Shown here piece after piece: positions 1 to 8,051 of a DNA stretch of 64,000 bases. Both the position numbers and the translations under genes were made by a program. How positions within the stretch are numbered: position 1 is the stretch's first letter; the number at the start of each line of letters is the position of its first letter. The notes under the pieces were generated by a model that did no database searches, was not told the DNA's origin, and saw only the letters and a program-made list of their open reading frames with translations. This stretch comes from Variovorax sp. J22P240 (GTDB taxonomy: Bacteria > Pseudomonadota > Gammaproteobacteria > Burkholderiales > Burkholderiaceae_C), in assembly GCF_030316855.1 (NCBI RefSeq), contig NZ_JASZYR010000006.1, positions 1-64,000 of the forward strand. The letters run 5' to 3'.

Positions 1-188
1 CAGGACACGGCGATGATTTCCGTGGCGACGCCCTTCTCCTTCAAGCGCACTGCCTCTTCGACGGCGATCTCGTCGAAGGGGTTCATGCTCATCTTGACGT
101 TGGCGATGTCCGCACCGGTGCCGTCGGACTTGACGCGCACCTTGACGTTGAAATCGACGACGCGTTTGACCGGTACCAGAACTTTCAC
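1..188 (-). CDS. etfB: Electron transfer flavoprotein beta subunit, N-terminal part (partial)
   Basis: The first 62 residues of EtfB are visible, running off the left edge. The N-terminus [17 protein letters not shown] and the later stretch [20 protein letters not shown] are typical of the family. The start is GTG at 188, chosen because AGGAGA lies 7 bases upstream and the family begins exactly here. EtfA/EtfB accept electrons from acyl-CoA dehydrogenases and pass them to ETF-ubiquinone oxidoreductase. Two acyl-CoA dehydrogenases are encoded just upstream on the same strand, so this copy probably serves them, although it could be the housekeeping copy. etfA would be expected next, outside the window. 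Confidence 0.9.
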   Translation of the reverse strand, partial: MKVLVPVKRVVDFNVKVRVKSDGTGADIANVKMSMNPFDEIAVEEAVRLKEKGVATEIIAVS

Positions 189-257
189 TTGATATCTCCT
201 ATTCAATCGGGCCTAACCATTCGGCAGGCATGTGGCATCTCACTTGATCGGCTGACC

Positions 258-1175
258 TCAATACGTCGTCGCAGGCGAGCGTTTCGAAAGGATGGCGCGG
301 CCGACCCTGGCACCGTTGTCGCGGTTCAACTCGGCCGAGATCCAAGCGCCGCAATCCACCAACGCTTCCAGGTCGACGCCGGTGTGCGCGCCAAGCCCGT
401 GGAGCAGGTACACGAGATCCTCGGTGGCGACATTTCCGGTGGCTCCCTTGGCGTAGGGACAGCCACCGAGTCCTGCCACGGAGCTGTCGAACACGCGCAC
501 GCCGAAGCCGTACGATGCATGCACATTGGCGATGGCCATGCCGTAGGTGTCATGGAAATGGCCGGCTAGCTGCTCGACCGGGATCCCTCTAGCCACCTCC
601 TCCAACATTCGCAACACCGAATCGGGCGTGCCGGTGCCGATGGTGTCGCCCAACGACACTTCGTAGCAGCCCAGCTCGTAGAGTCGCCGCGCTACGTCGG
701 CCACGTTCTGCGGAGCGATCTGGCCGTCGAAGGGGCAAGCCACGACGCACGACAAATACCCTCGAACCTTCACGCCGGTCTTGCTCGCAGCCTTGAACAC
801 CGGGATGAAGCGCTCAATCGATTCATCGATCGAGCAGTTGATGTTCTTTTGCGAGAAGCCCTCCGACGCCGCGGCGAACACGGCAACCTCGGTCGCGCCT
901 TCTTCGACCGCCGCCTCGAAGCCCTTGAGATTCGGCGTCAGCACGGAATAGTTGACACCAGCGTGACGTGGCAGACCCCGCATCACCTCAACTTGGTCCG
1001 CCATTTGGGGCACCCATTTCGGCGATACGAACGACGTCACTTCGATGTCGCGCAGTCCTGCGTTGGCCAACCGTTCGATCAACTCCAGTTTGCTCGCAGT
1101 CGGAACGTTCCGTCTTTCGTTCTGCAGGCCGTCGCGCGGTCCCACCTCGACGATGCGCACGCTTTCCATCGGCAT
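258..1175 (-). CDS. mvaB: Hydroxymethylglutaryl-CoA lyase
   Basis: 305-residue TIM-barrel lyase that would split HMG-CoA into acetoacetate and acetyl-CoA, the last step of leucine and isoprenoid-acid breakdown. Visible family marks are EVGPRDGLQNE (catalytic Arg14 and metal-binding Asp15), the GHFHDTYG metal-ligand stretch, and the signature loop GLGGCPYAKGATGNVATED with its active-site Cys. The ATG at 1175 is preferred over the upstream one at 1208 because AAGGAGG sits 6 bases before it and it avoids overlapping the hydratase gene. It lies immediately downstream of that LiuC-like hydratase, whose expected product is HMG-CoA. Confidence 0.9.
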   Translation of the reverse strand: MPMESVRIVEVGPRDGLQNERRNVPTASKLELIERLANAGLRDIEVTSFVSPKWVPQMADQVEVMRGLPRHAGVNYSVLTPNLKGFEAAVEEGATEVAVFAAASEGFSQKNINCSIDESIERFIPVFKAASKTGVKVRGYLSCVVACPFDGQIAPQNVADVARRLYELGCYEVSLGDTIGTGTPDSVLRMLEEVARGIPVEQLAGHFHDTYGMAIANVHASYGFGVRVFDSSVAGLGGCPYAKGATGNVATEDLVYLLHGLGAHTGVDLEALVDCGAWISAELNRDNGARVGRAILSKRSPATTY

Positions 1176-1186
1176 GTCCGCCTCCT

Positions 1187-1981
1187 TCAGACCCTTGCGG
1201 GCACCCATGCTGCCGGACGCTTCTCGAAGAACGAACTCAGCCCCTCCTGCGCTTCCGAGGTGGCACGCAAGGTCGCAATCCGACGCGCGGTATCGTCAAC
1301 GAGCGCGTCATCGACCGGTCGATGAGCGACGGCCCGGATCAAGTCGGTCGCCGCGGCCTGGGCCAGCGGCCCGCCAGTCAGCAGCGCGTCGAGCACCTCT
1401 TGCACTTTCGCGTCCAGCGCGTCGGGTTCGGCCACCTCATGAACCAAGCCGATCTCGCGGGCACGCCCGGCCCCAATTCGCTCACCGGTCTGGAAGTAGC
1501 GATAGGCCTGGCGCTCGCCGATGGCGCGCACGACGAAGGGGCCGATCGCGGCCGGGATGATGCCGAGGCGGACTTCGGAGGTCGCGAACTGCGCCGCGGT
1601 GGACGCCACACAGATGTCGCATGCGGAGGCCAAGCCCATGCCGCCCCCCAGAGCCGCGCCGTGCACGCGCGCGATCGTTGGTGTCGCGCAGATCGAGATG
1701 GTGCGGAACAAGGTAGCGAGCTTTTGCGCGTCGGACAGGTTTGATTCCGGCGGCGCGGCTCCTTGCCGCTTCATCCAGTTGAGGTCCGCGCCGGCCGAAA
1801 AGCTCTTGCCAACGCCCGCCAGGACGACGGCGCGCACGGCGACCTCGAGGTCAAGCGCAGTGAACGCTGACGTCAGCTCGGCGATCAGCGTTTCGTCGAA
1901 GGCGTTGTGCAACTCGGGACGATTCATCCACACCCACGCGGCCGCGCCCCGGTACTCGATCTTCAAGGTGGCGTAGCTCAT
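1187..1981 (-). CDS. liuC: Enoyl-CoA hydratase, probable methylglutaconyl-CoA hydratase
   Basis: 264-residue crotonase-fold enzyme. It has the NRPELHNAFD start motif, the CoA/oxyanion segment KSFSAGADLNWMKR, the second oxyanion segment HGAALGGGMGL, and SEVRLGIIPAAIGPFVVRAIG. The combination HNAFD plus SFSAGADLNWMKR is what I recall for LiuC/AUH-type methylglutaconyl-CoA hydratases rather than short-chain crotonases. HMG-CoA lyase directly downstream supports that. The ATG at 1981 overlaps the stop of the preceding gene (ATGA), so the two are probably translationally coupled; the open frame upstream of it is only overlap. The methylcrotonyl-CoA carboxylase that normally supplies its substrate is not in the window. 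Confidence 0.8.
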   Translation of the reverse strand: MSYATLKIEYRGAAAWVWMNRPELHNAFDETLIAELTSAFTALDLEVAVRAVVLAGVGKSFSAGADLNWMKRQGAAPPESNLSDAQKLATLFRTISICATPTIARVHGAALGGGMGLASACDICVASTAAQFATSEVRLGIIPAAIGPFVVRAIGERQAYRYFQTGERIGAGRAREIGLVHEVAEPDALDAKVQEVLDALLTGGPLAQAAATDLIRAVAHRPVDDALVDDTARRIATLRATSEAQEGLSSFFEKRPAAWVPARV

Positions 1982-3195
1982 TGCGGCCCTTTCACGATTC
2001 CTGCCGCCAAGTACGCGGCGATGTCGGCGTCGGAGTACCCCGCCTCTGACATGAGGCTGTGCGTGTACTCGCCTTGCTGTGGTGGCGGCGTCAGCACGCG
2101 CGACATCTGCGTCAAGTCCGCGCAGACGCCCTTCAAGACCTCGACACGCACGCCACCGCGTGACGTGTCGCGTGCATACGAATCGAACACAGGCAATCCC
2201 TCCGTCCTGGCACCGTCCAACGCTTCGCTCACGCTGGCCGTCGCCGTCAGGCATACATCCCACTGCGCACCGAGCGTCTCCCACTCCTTGGCCGACCGGC
2301 TGCGGAACAGGGTCTCCAGCCGCTGCCGCACGACGGCATCTGCGGCGTCGTCCCCTTCCGGTCGCCATTCGGCCAGGTCGTCGAGACCGGTTCTGAGGCA
2401 AAAGGTCTTCCAGAACTTGTGTTCGAGCGCACCCAGCGCCACCCGCCGGCCATCGCTCGCCACATAGATGCCATACGCGGGGTTGCCTCCGCTCAGCGCA
2501 GTCCTGCCGAACGGCTTCACTACCTCGCCGTTGACTGCGGCAACTGAAACCAGAGGCATCAGCGCCATTGCGCCATGGGCTATGGAAATATCGATGAACC
2601 GCCCGCGTCCACTGGCGCGGCGCTCGAGCAGCGCTGCCATGATCGCGATCACAGCCGAAAACGATCCTCCGACCAGATCGCCCAGCAGCGCCGGCGGCAG
2701 CGCTTCTGGTTCCCCTTCCACGCGTTGCGACAACAGGCCTGCGACACCCTGGTAGTTGAGGTCGTGGCCGGCCAGCGCGGCCCGTCGCGTGTTCTGCCCG
2801 TACCCTGAGATGGCGCAGTACACGAGTGCAGGGTTGATCTCGCTGAGCTCGGCGTAGTCAAGTCCGAGCCGATGCATGACGCCGGGGCGGAAGCTCTCCA
2901 CCAACACGTCGGCGCCCTGCACCATGCGACGGAACACGGCGCGGCCTTCGTCGGTCTTGAGGTCGATGGCGATGCTGCGCTTGCCTGCATTGCTGGCGGT
3001 GAATGCTGCACCGAGGTCGCTGGCCTCTAGCGGCGGCGAATGACGCGCGTAGTCGCCGGCCCCGGTGTCCTCGACCTTCACGACATCCGCGCCATATCCG
3101 GCCAGGATGTAAGTGGCGTACGGGCCCGGCAGCAGGCGCGTCAGGTCCAGTACGCGGGTGCCGGACAGCGCCTGCGGATGTGCTGTGTCTGTCAT
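1978..3195 (-). CDS. Class III CoA-transferase family protein with alpha-methylacyl-CoA racemase residues
   Basis: 405 residues, CaiB/BaiF superfamily (start motif LSGTRVLDLTRLLPGPYA). The residues used for catalysis in alpha-methylacyl-CoA racemase appear in register: His144-Asp145 in AGHDLNY, Asp173 in LGDLVGGS and Glu258 in VALGALEHKFW. In CoA-transferases of this fold only the Asp nucleophile is expected. A racemase that interconverts 2R/2S-methylacyl-CoA would fit the neighbouring ligase and dehydrogenases, since acyl-CoA dehydrogenases act on one epimer. A CoA-transferase role is not excluded. The start overlaps the stop of the upstream dehydrogenase by 4 bases. Confidence 0.8.
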   Translation of the reverse strand: MTDTAHPQALSGTRVLDLTRLLPGPYATYILAGYGADVVKVEDTGAGDYARHSPPLEASDLGAAFTASNAGKRSIAIDLKTDEGRAVFRRMVQGADVLVESFRPGVMHRLGLDYAELSEINPALVYCAISGYGQNTRRAALAGHDLNYQGVAGLLSQRVEGEPEALPPALLGDLVGGSFSAVIAIMAALLERRASGRGRFIDISIAHGAMALMPLVSVAAVNGEVVKPFGRTALSGGNPAYGIYVASDGRRVALGALEHKFWKTFCLRTGLDDLAEWRPEGDDAADAVVRQRLETLFRSRSAKEWETLGAQWDVCLTATASVSEALDGARTEGLPVFDSYARDTSRGGVRVEVLKGVCADLTQMSRVLTPPPQQGEYTHSLMSEAGYSDADIAAYLAAGIVKGPQ

Positions 3196-4322
3196 AGCCC
3201 GCGGGAGATGATTTCCTTCATGATCTCCGACGTGCCGCCGTAGATGCGCTGCACGCGGCTGTCGACGAAGGCACGAGCCACGGGGTACTCACGCATGAAG
3301 CCATAGCCCCCGTGCAGCTGCAACAGCTCATCCACCGCCTGACCCTGCGCCTCGGTCGCATACAGCTTGGCCATGGCTGCCAGGTCCGCCGAGAGTGCCT
3401 TGTCGAAATGCAGCGAGATGCAGTGGTCCACGAAGATCCGGCACGCCACGGTCTTGGCCTTGATCTCGGCCAGCTTGAAGCGGGTGTTTTGGTGGTCGAA
3501 GATCGGCTGCCCGAAGGCCTTGCGAGACTTCGTGTAGTTGATGGTCTCTTCGAGCATGGTCTCCATCACGACGGGGCTGCGCACCGCGATCATCAAGCGC
3601 TCCTGCGCCAGCTGATGCATCAGGTAGCCAAAGCCCTTTCCTTCTTCGCCCAGAAGGTTCGCAGCGGGTACGCGCACGTTGTCGAAGAACAGCTCGCAGG
3701 TGTCCTGCGCCTTCAGGCCGATCTTCTCCAGCAGCGGCCCCTTGGTGAAGCCTTGCGTTCCCGCATCCACCACGATCAGGCTGATGCCGCGCGTGCCGGC
3801 ATCGGGGTTGGTCTTGCATGCGACGATCACGAGGTCGGAATTCGCGCCGTTGGTGATGAAGGTCTTGCCACCATTGATCACGTAGCTGTCGCCATCGCGC
3901 CGCGCCGTGGTGCGCATGGCCTTCAGGTCGCTGCCGATGCCGGGCTCGGTCATGGCAATGGCGCCGATCTTTTCGCCGCGCGCCATGGCGGGCAGCCAGT
4001 CATGCTTTTGCGCCTCCGTCCCGTAGGCCAGCAGGTAGGGTGCCACGATGTCCGAGTGCAGCGGGAAACCTGGGCCGGTGGCCAGAACTCGCATCAGCTC
4101 CTCAATGACCACGATGGAGTGGCCGAAGTCGCCACCGCCGCCGCCGTATTCCTCCGGGATGGCTGGAAGCAGCAGGCCTTCGCGCCCGGCCTTCAGCCAA
4201 GTCTCGCGCGGCACGCATCCGGCCTTCTCCCACTCGTGGTGGTGCGGCGCGATCTCGCGCTGGACAAACTTGCGGACCTGGTCGCGGAACTGCTCGTGGT
4301 CCTCTCGGAGGGACGTACGCAT
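3192..4322 (-). CDS. Acyl-CoA dehydrogenase (LCAD/IVD-like active site)
   Basis: 376-residue flavoprotein catalysing alpha,beta-dehydrogenation of an acyl-CoA and passing electrons to ETF. It shows the FAD-binding MTEPGIGSDL (124-133), the signature QLHGGYGFMREYPVAR and a C-terminal YGGTSEIMKEI. At the position of the usual catalytic Glu (YEGT in short- and medium-chain enzymes) there is Gly362. Glu241 in AQERL is therefore the likely base, as in long-chain and isovaleryl-CoA dehydrogenases, which act on longer or branched chains. The overall C-terminal third looks most like LCAD. It is the first gene after the ligase gene on the minus strand, 39 bases away. Confidence 0.85.
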   Translation of the reverse strand: MRTSLREDHEQFRDQVRKFVQREIAPHHHEWEKAGCVPRETWLKAGREGLLLPAIPEEYGGGGGDFGHSIVVIEELMRVLATGPGFPLHSDIVAPYLLAYGTEAQKHDWLPAMARGEKIGAIAMTEPGIGSDLKAMRTTARRDGDSYVINGGKTFITNGANSDLVIVACKTNPDAGTRGISLIVVDAGTQGFTKGPLLEKIGLKAQDTCELFFDNVRVPAANLLGEEGKGFGYLMHQLAQERLMIAVRSPVVMETMLEETINYTKSRKAFGQPIFDHQNTRFKLAEIKAKTVACRIFVDHCISLHFDKALSADLAAMAKLYATEAQGQAVDELLQLHGGYGFMREYPVARAFVDSRVQRIYGGTSEIMKEIISRGL

Positions 4323-4361
4323 GTTGGTGATTCCTAAGCAATAAAAGGGTTGCGATTTGAT

Positions 4362-5936
4362 TCAGCGCGAAGTGGCGGCAGCTTTCGCGTACTCGTCCAT
4401 CAACAGGCGCTTGTAGAGCTTGCCGTTCTCGAGACGCGGCAGGGCGGTGACGAAGTCAACGCTGCGCGGGCACTTCAGGTGTGCGATGTGTTGGCGGCAA
4501 TAGGTCATCAGCGCCTCGGCCAGCGCCGGGCCGGCCTGCGCCGGATCGCTCAGCTCGACGACGGCCTTCACCTCTTCGCCAAACTCGGCATGCGGCACGC
4601 CGATCACCGCCACGTCCGAAACGCCCGGATAGGCGGCGAGCAGGTTCTCGATCTCCTGCGGGTAGATGTTCACGCCGCCCGAGAGGATGAGGTCGGTGCG
4701 CCGCCCCGAGATGAAAAGGTCGCCCTCCTCGTCGACATGGCCGATGTCGCCGAAGGTGGCGCAGCCCGTCGCGTCGTAGGCCGCGGCCGTCTTTGCCGGG
4801 TCGTTGTGGTACTGGAAGCGGGGCGTGCCCGAGAACCAGATGCGGCCCTGCTCGCCCACAGGCAGTTCGTGGCCTGCGTCGTCCTTGATGTGGATGACGC
4901 CGAGTTGGACGCGCCCGACGGCCCCTGGCTTGCGCAGCCATTGTTCGCTGTCGATGGCGGTGAGCCCGACGCCCTCGGAGCCGCCGTAGTACTCATACCA
5001 GACCGGGCCCCACCATTCGATCATGCGGCGCTTGATCTCGGGCGGGCACGGCGCGGCCGCGTGGATGGCCACGCGCATGCTGCTCAGGTCGGCGCTTTCG
5101 CGCATCGCGTCGGACAAAGCAAGCAGGCGCACCATCATGGTCGGCACCCACTGGCTGTGCGTCACCCGATACTGGGCGATCAGATGCAGCGCGCGCTCGG
5201 CGTCGAATCGGCTGGCGACGATGTTGCTGCCGCCCCAGTCGATGTTGCGCATGCAACTGCGCAGCGGCGCGGCGTGATAGAGCGGCGCCATCGTGAGATA
5301 GATGGAGTTCGCGCCGAACTGGAAGAACTCGCGCCACACCACTGCGTCGTAGGCGTCCTGGAACCGGTTCGCAAAGGGGACGAGCGGTCGCTTGATACCC
5401 TTGGGCTTGCCGGTTGTGCCCGACGAATACAGAAAGTCGCGCCCGACCATGCGCTCGGGCAGTGCGGCGCCAGGCGCGTAGCGCGCCAGGGCGGGCACCA
5501 TCGACTCGAAACCGTCGACCTGCCCGTCGAGCAGATAGCGTGCGCCGTGCCAAGTGCCATCCTTGGGAACCAGCGACGCTGTCTTTTGCGTCGCGACCAA
5601 CAACTGCGCGCCGCAGTCGCGCAGGATGTATTCCACCTCGCCCGGATTGAGGTGCGTGCTCACCGGCGTGTAGTACAACCCGGCACGGCGGGCACCCCAG
5701 GCCAGCGCGAACAGGTCAGGGCGGTTCTCCATCAGCAGCGCGATGCCCTCGCCTTCGCGCAGGCCCAGGCCGATGAGCCACTGGGCCGCCACGCTGGCGC
5801 TCGCGTCGAGTTCGCGATAGGTCAAGCTCGTGACCGCGTCGCCGTCCACCAGGCGCACGGCGACTTTCTCGGGGCAGACCTGCGCCCAATGGGCCAAGCG
5901 GTCGATCGCCTGAGGATCGATGGGGGTTGTCGTCAT
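4362..5936 (-). CDS. AMP-forming acyl-CoA synthetase
   Basis: 524-residue member of the ANL adenylating family, making an acyl-CoA from a free acid, ATP and CoA. The P-loop-like motif YSSGTTGKPKG is at 170-180, the A5-type motif YEYYGGSEG lies mid-protein, the hinge ISGRRTDLILSGGVNIYP follows, and the catalytic Lys of ENGKLYKR is residue 506. ATG 5936 is chosen because the protein then begins directly with the normal N-terminal segment (RLAHWAQVCPEKVAV); the longer open frame runs into the upstream gene. It is 11 bases downstream of an acyl-CoA dehydrogenase gene. It presumably activates the acid degraded by this cluster; the substrate cannot be read from sequence. Confidence 0.88.
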   Translation of the reverse strand: MTTTPIDPQAIDRLAHWAQVCPEKVAVRLVDGDAVTSLTYRELDASASVAAQWLIGLGLREGEGIALLMENRPDLFALAWGARRAGLYYTPVSTHLNPGEVEYILRDCGAQLLVATQKTASLVPKDGTWHGARYLLDGQVDGFESMVPALARYAPGAALPERMVGRDFLYSSGTTGKPKGIKRPLVPFANRFQDAYDAVVWREFFQFGANSIYLTMAPLYHAAPLRSCMRNIDWGGSNIVASRFDAERALHLIAQYRVTHSQWVPTMMVRLLALSDAMRESADLSSMRVAIHAAAPCPPEIKRRMIEWWGPVWYEYYGGSEGVGLTAIDSEQWLRKPGAVGRVQLGVIHIKDDAGHELPVGEQGRIWFSGTPRFQYHNDPAKTAAAYDATGCATFGDIGHVDEEGDLFISGRRTDLILSGGVNIYPQEIENLLAAYPGVSDVAVIGVPHAEFGEEVKAVVELSDPAQAGPALAEALMTYCRQHIAHLKCPRSVDFVTALPRLENGKLYKRLLMDEYAKAAATSR

Positions 5937-5947
5937 GGGTCTGGCGC

Positions 5948-7114
5948 TTAGTAAGACTTCGGCAGCCCCAGCACTTTCTCGGCGATGAAGCAAAGAATGA
6001 GCTGCGGGCTGATTGGCGCGATGCGCGGAATCAGGCTCTCGCGCAGGTAGCGCTCGACGTGATACTCCTTGGCATAGCCGTAGCCGCCGTGCGTCATCAC
6101 CGCCTGCAGGCAGGCCTGGTAGCCCGCTTCGGCTCCCAGGTACTTGGCGCTGTTGGCCTCGGCGCCGCAAGGCAGGCCGCGATCGAAGAGGTCGGCCGCC
6201 TTGAGCATCATCAGGTTGGCCGCCTCCAGTTGCATCCAGCGCTCGGCCAGCGGATGCTGGATGGCCTGGTTCTGGCCGATGGGACGGTCGAACACGATGC
6301 GCTCGTTCGCATACTGGGTGGCGCGCTTGAGGGCCACCTTGCCCAGGCCGATGGCCTCCGACGCAATCAGGATGCGCTCGGGGTTCATGCCATGCAGGAT
6401 GTAGTGGAAGCCCTGGCCTTCTTCGCCGATGCGGTCTTCCACCGGCACCTTGAGGCCGTCGATGAACAACTGGTTGGTGTCCACCGCCTTCCGCCCCATC
6501 TTGTCGATGACACGCGCCTCGACGAAGCGCCGATCGATGTCGGTGTAGAACAGGCTCAGCCCATCGGTGGGCTTTTTCACTTGGTCCAGCGGCGTGGTGC
6601 GCGCCAGAATCAGCATCTTCTCGGCCACCTGCGCGGTGGAAATGAAGACCTTGGATCCGCTGAGGATGTAGTGTTCACCCTCGCGCAAGGCCTGGGTCTT
6701 CAGCCGCGTGGTGTTCAGGCCTGCGTCGGGCTCCGTGACGGCAAAGCAGGCCTTTTCCTTGCCCTGGACCAGCGGCGGCAGCATGCGCTTCTTTTGAGCG
6801 TCGCTGCCGAAGATCACCACTGGCTGCAATCCGAAGATGTTCATGTGGACGGCCGAGGCGCCAGACATGCCCGCGCCGGAGGCGCTGATCGTCTGCATCA
6901 TCAGCGCCGCCTCGGTGATGCCCAGGCCCGAGCCGCCATATTCCTCTGGAATGCAGATGCCCAGCCAGCCGGACTCGGCCAGCGCTTGGTGTAACTCGAA
7001 CGGGAAGCCGCCCTCTTTGTCTTTGCGCAGCCAGTACTCGTCGTCGAAGCGGGCGCAGGTGCGCGAAACGGCGTCGCACAGGGCTTGCTGTTCATCGGAG
7101 AGATCGAAGTTCAT
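5948..7114 (-). CDS. Acyl-CoA dehydrogenase, second paralogue
   Basis: 388 residues, full-length acyl-CoA dehydrogenase with IPEEYGGSGLGI near the N-terminus, the FAD-contact AVTEPDAGLNTTRLKTQA and the THGGYGYAKEYHVERYLRE signature. It has no Y-E/G-G-T motif at all: the corresponding C-terminal stretch reads RIAPISPQLI. The Glu of MNPERILIASE in helix G is the probable catalytic base. It is first of the minus-strand run behind the IclR gene and is probably the operon's lead structural gene. Having two quite different dehydrogenases suggests two successive dehydrogenations on different acyl-CoA intermediates. Confidence 0.85.
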   Translation of the reverse strand: MNFDLSDEQQALCDAVSRTCARFDDEYWLRKDKEGGFPFELHQALAESGWLGICIPEEYGGSGLGITEAALMMQTISASGAGMSGASAVHMNIFGLQPVVIFGSDAQKKRMLPPLVQGKEKACFAVTEPDAGLNTTRLKTQALREGEHYILSGSKVFISTAQVAEKMLILARTTPLDQVKKPTDGLSLFYTDIDRRFVEARVIDKMGRKAVDTNQLFIDGLKVPVEDRIGEEGQGFHYILHGMNPERILIASEAIGLGKVALKRATQYANERIVFDRPIGQNQAIQHPLAERWMQLEAANLMMLKAADLFDRGLPCGAEANSAKYLGAEAGYQACLQAVMTHGGYGYAKEYHVERYLRESLIPRIAPISPQLILCFIAEKVLGLPKSY

Positions 7115-7145
7115 GTGGGGGGAGTTCAGGCGAGTGAAAAATCTG

Positions 7146-7964
7146 TCAGAGGGGCGATGCAGTGGTCGTCCCCAAGGCGGCTTCGATGCTGCGCGCGAGC
7201 GTGGCCAGGCGCGGGCCTACGTCGTCGAGCAACTGGCCGGGCCGCAATTCGAAACTGGGGACGTTGCAAGCGAAGACGTAGATCTCGTCGGGGTTGCCGG
7301 CGGCACGCACCGGCACGGCCACCGCTTCGAGCTGTCGCTGCAGGTCGCCTCGATTGACGCAAAAGCCGCGTTCGGCCAAATCGCGCCGGGCTTCCTGCAA
7401 GCGCTCGGCCAGCCAGGCACCATGCTCCGCGTCGCTGGCGCGCACACCATCCAGGTAGCGCTGGGCCTGCTCGAGCGGTAGTGCGGCCAGGTATGCGCGG
7501 CCGGAAGCGGTCCGGGACAGCGAAATGTGGCTGCCCATGGCCGGTCGGACCGTCACGCAGTCCTTGGACTGCGCCAGTTCGATGTAGACGAGGTCCAATC
7601 CCAGGCCCAGGCCCAAGGACACCTGCGCAACGGCGCGCTCGGCCAGTGCCTGCATCGGCCCAAATGCCAATTGCCGGATGGAGGTGCGCGCCAGCAGCGG
7701 AGCGGCCAGGCGCGCCAGCCCCGGCGCGGGCAGAAAGCGTCCGTCGGCCTCGTCGTAGCGCAGCAGTCCGGCCTCGCACAAGGTAGTGACCAGGCGGAAC
7801 AAGGTCGGCTTGGGCAAGCCGGTGGCCGCCATGAGTTCCTTGGCGGTCAGTGCGGGCGCATCGACGCCGAAGGCCTGCAGAACGTGGATGCCCCGCGCCA
7901 ACGCGCTGTTGCCTGGCTTGTCTGAGTCTGCTTGAGCATCGATAAAGTGAGACGGTTGATCCAT
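7146..7964 (-). CDS. IclR-family transcriptional regulator
   Basis: 272-residue regulator with an N-terminal winged helix-turn-helix (recognition region TAKELMAATGLPKPTLFRLV, about 40-59) and a C-terminal IclR effector-binding domain ending near 262. ATG 7964 is chosen because AAGGA lies about 8 bases upstream and the N-terminus then has normal IclR length; the longer open frame would cross the intergenic region into the thiolase gene. It is transcribed away from the thiolase gene and toward the dehydrogenase-ligase run, so it is placed to control both. The effector is probably an aromatic or acyl acid or its CoA ester; this is inference. Confidence 0.88.
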   Translation of the reverse strand: MDQPSHFIDAQADSDKPGNSALARGIHVLQAFGVDAPALTAKELMAATGLPKPTLFRLVTTLCEAGLLRYDEADGRFLPAPGLARLAAPLLARTSIRQLAFGPMQALAERAVAQVSLGLGLGLDLVYIELAQSKDCVTVRPAMGSHISLSRTASGRAYLAALPLEQAQRYLDGVRASDAEHGAWLAERLQEARRDLAERGFCVNRGDLQRQLEAVAVPVRAAGNPDEIYVFACNVPSFELRPGQLLDDVGPRLATLARSIEAALGTTTASPL

Positions 7965-8005
7965 TTTTTGGTCCTTGGAGTGAAGTATGCACAAAAAAAT
8001 TGACT

Positions 8006-8022
8006 TCGACAAATTATTTCGA
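8006..8022. promoter_or_regulatory. Candidate IclR operator in the divergent intergenic region
   Basis: An AT-rich imperfect palindrome with TCGA at both ends encloses AAATTATTT, which equals the AAATNATTT core of the Escherichia coli IclR box. It overlaps the region just after a TTGACT hexamer (8000-8005) that could be a -35 for the thiolase gene at 8052. No other strong inverted repeat was seen between the two genes. Assignment to this IclR protein rests on position only. Confidence 0.35.
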
Positions 8023-8051
8023 GACACTAGGTTCGTTTTATTGGAGAAAAC

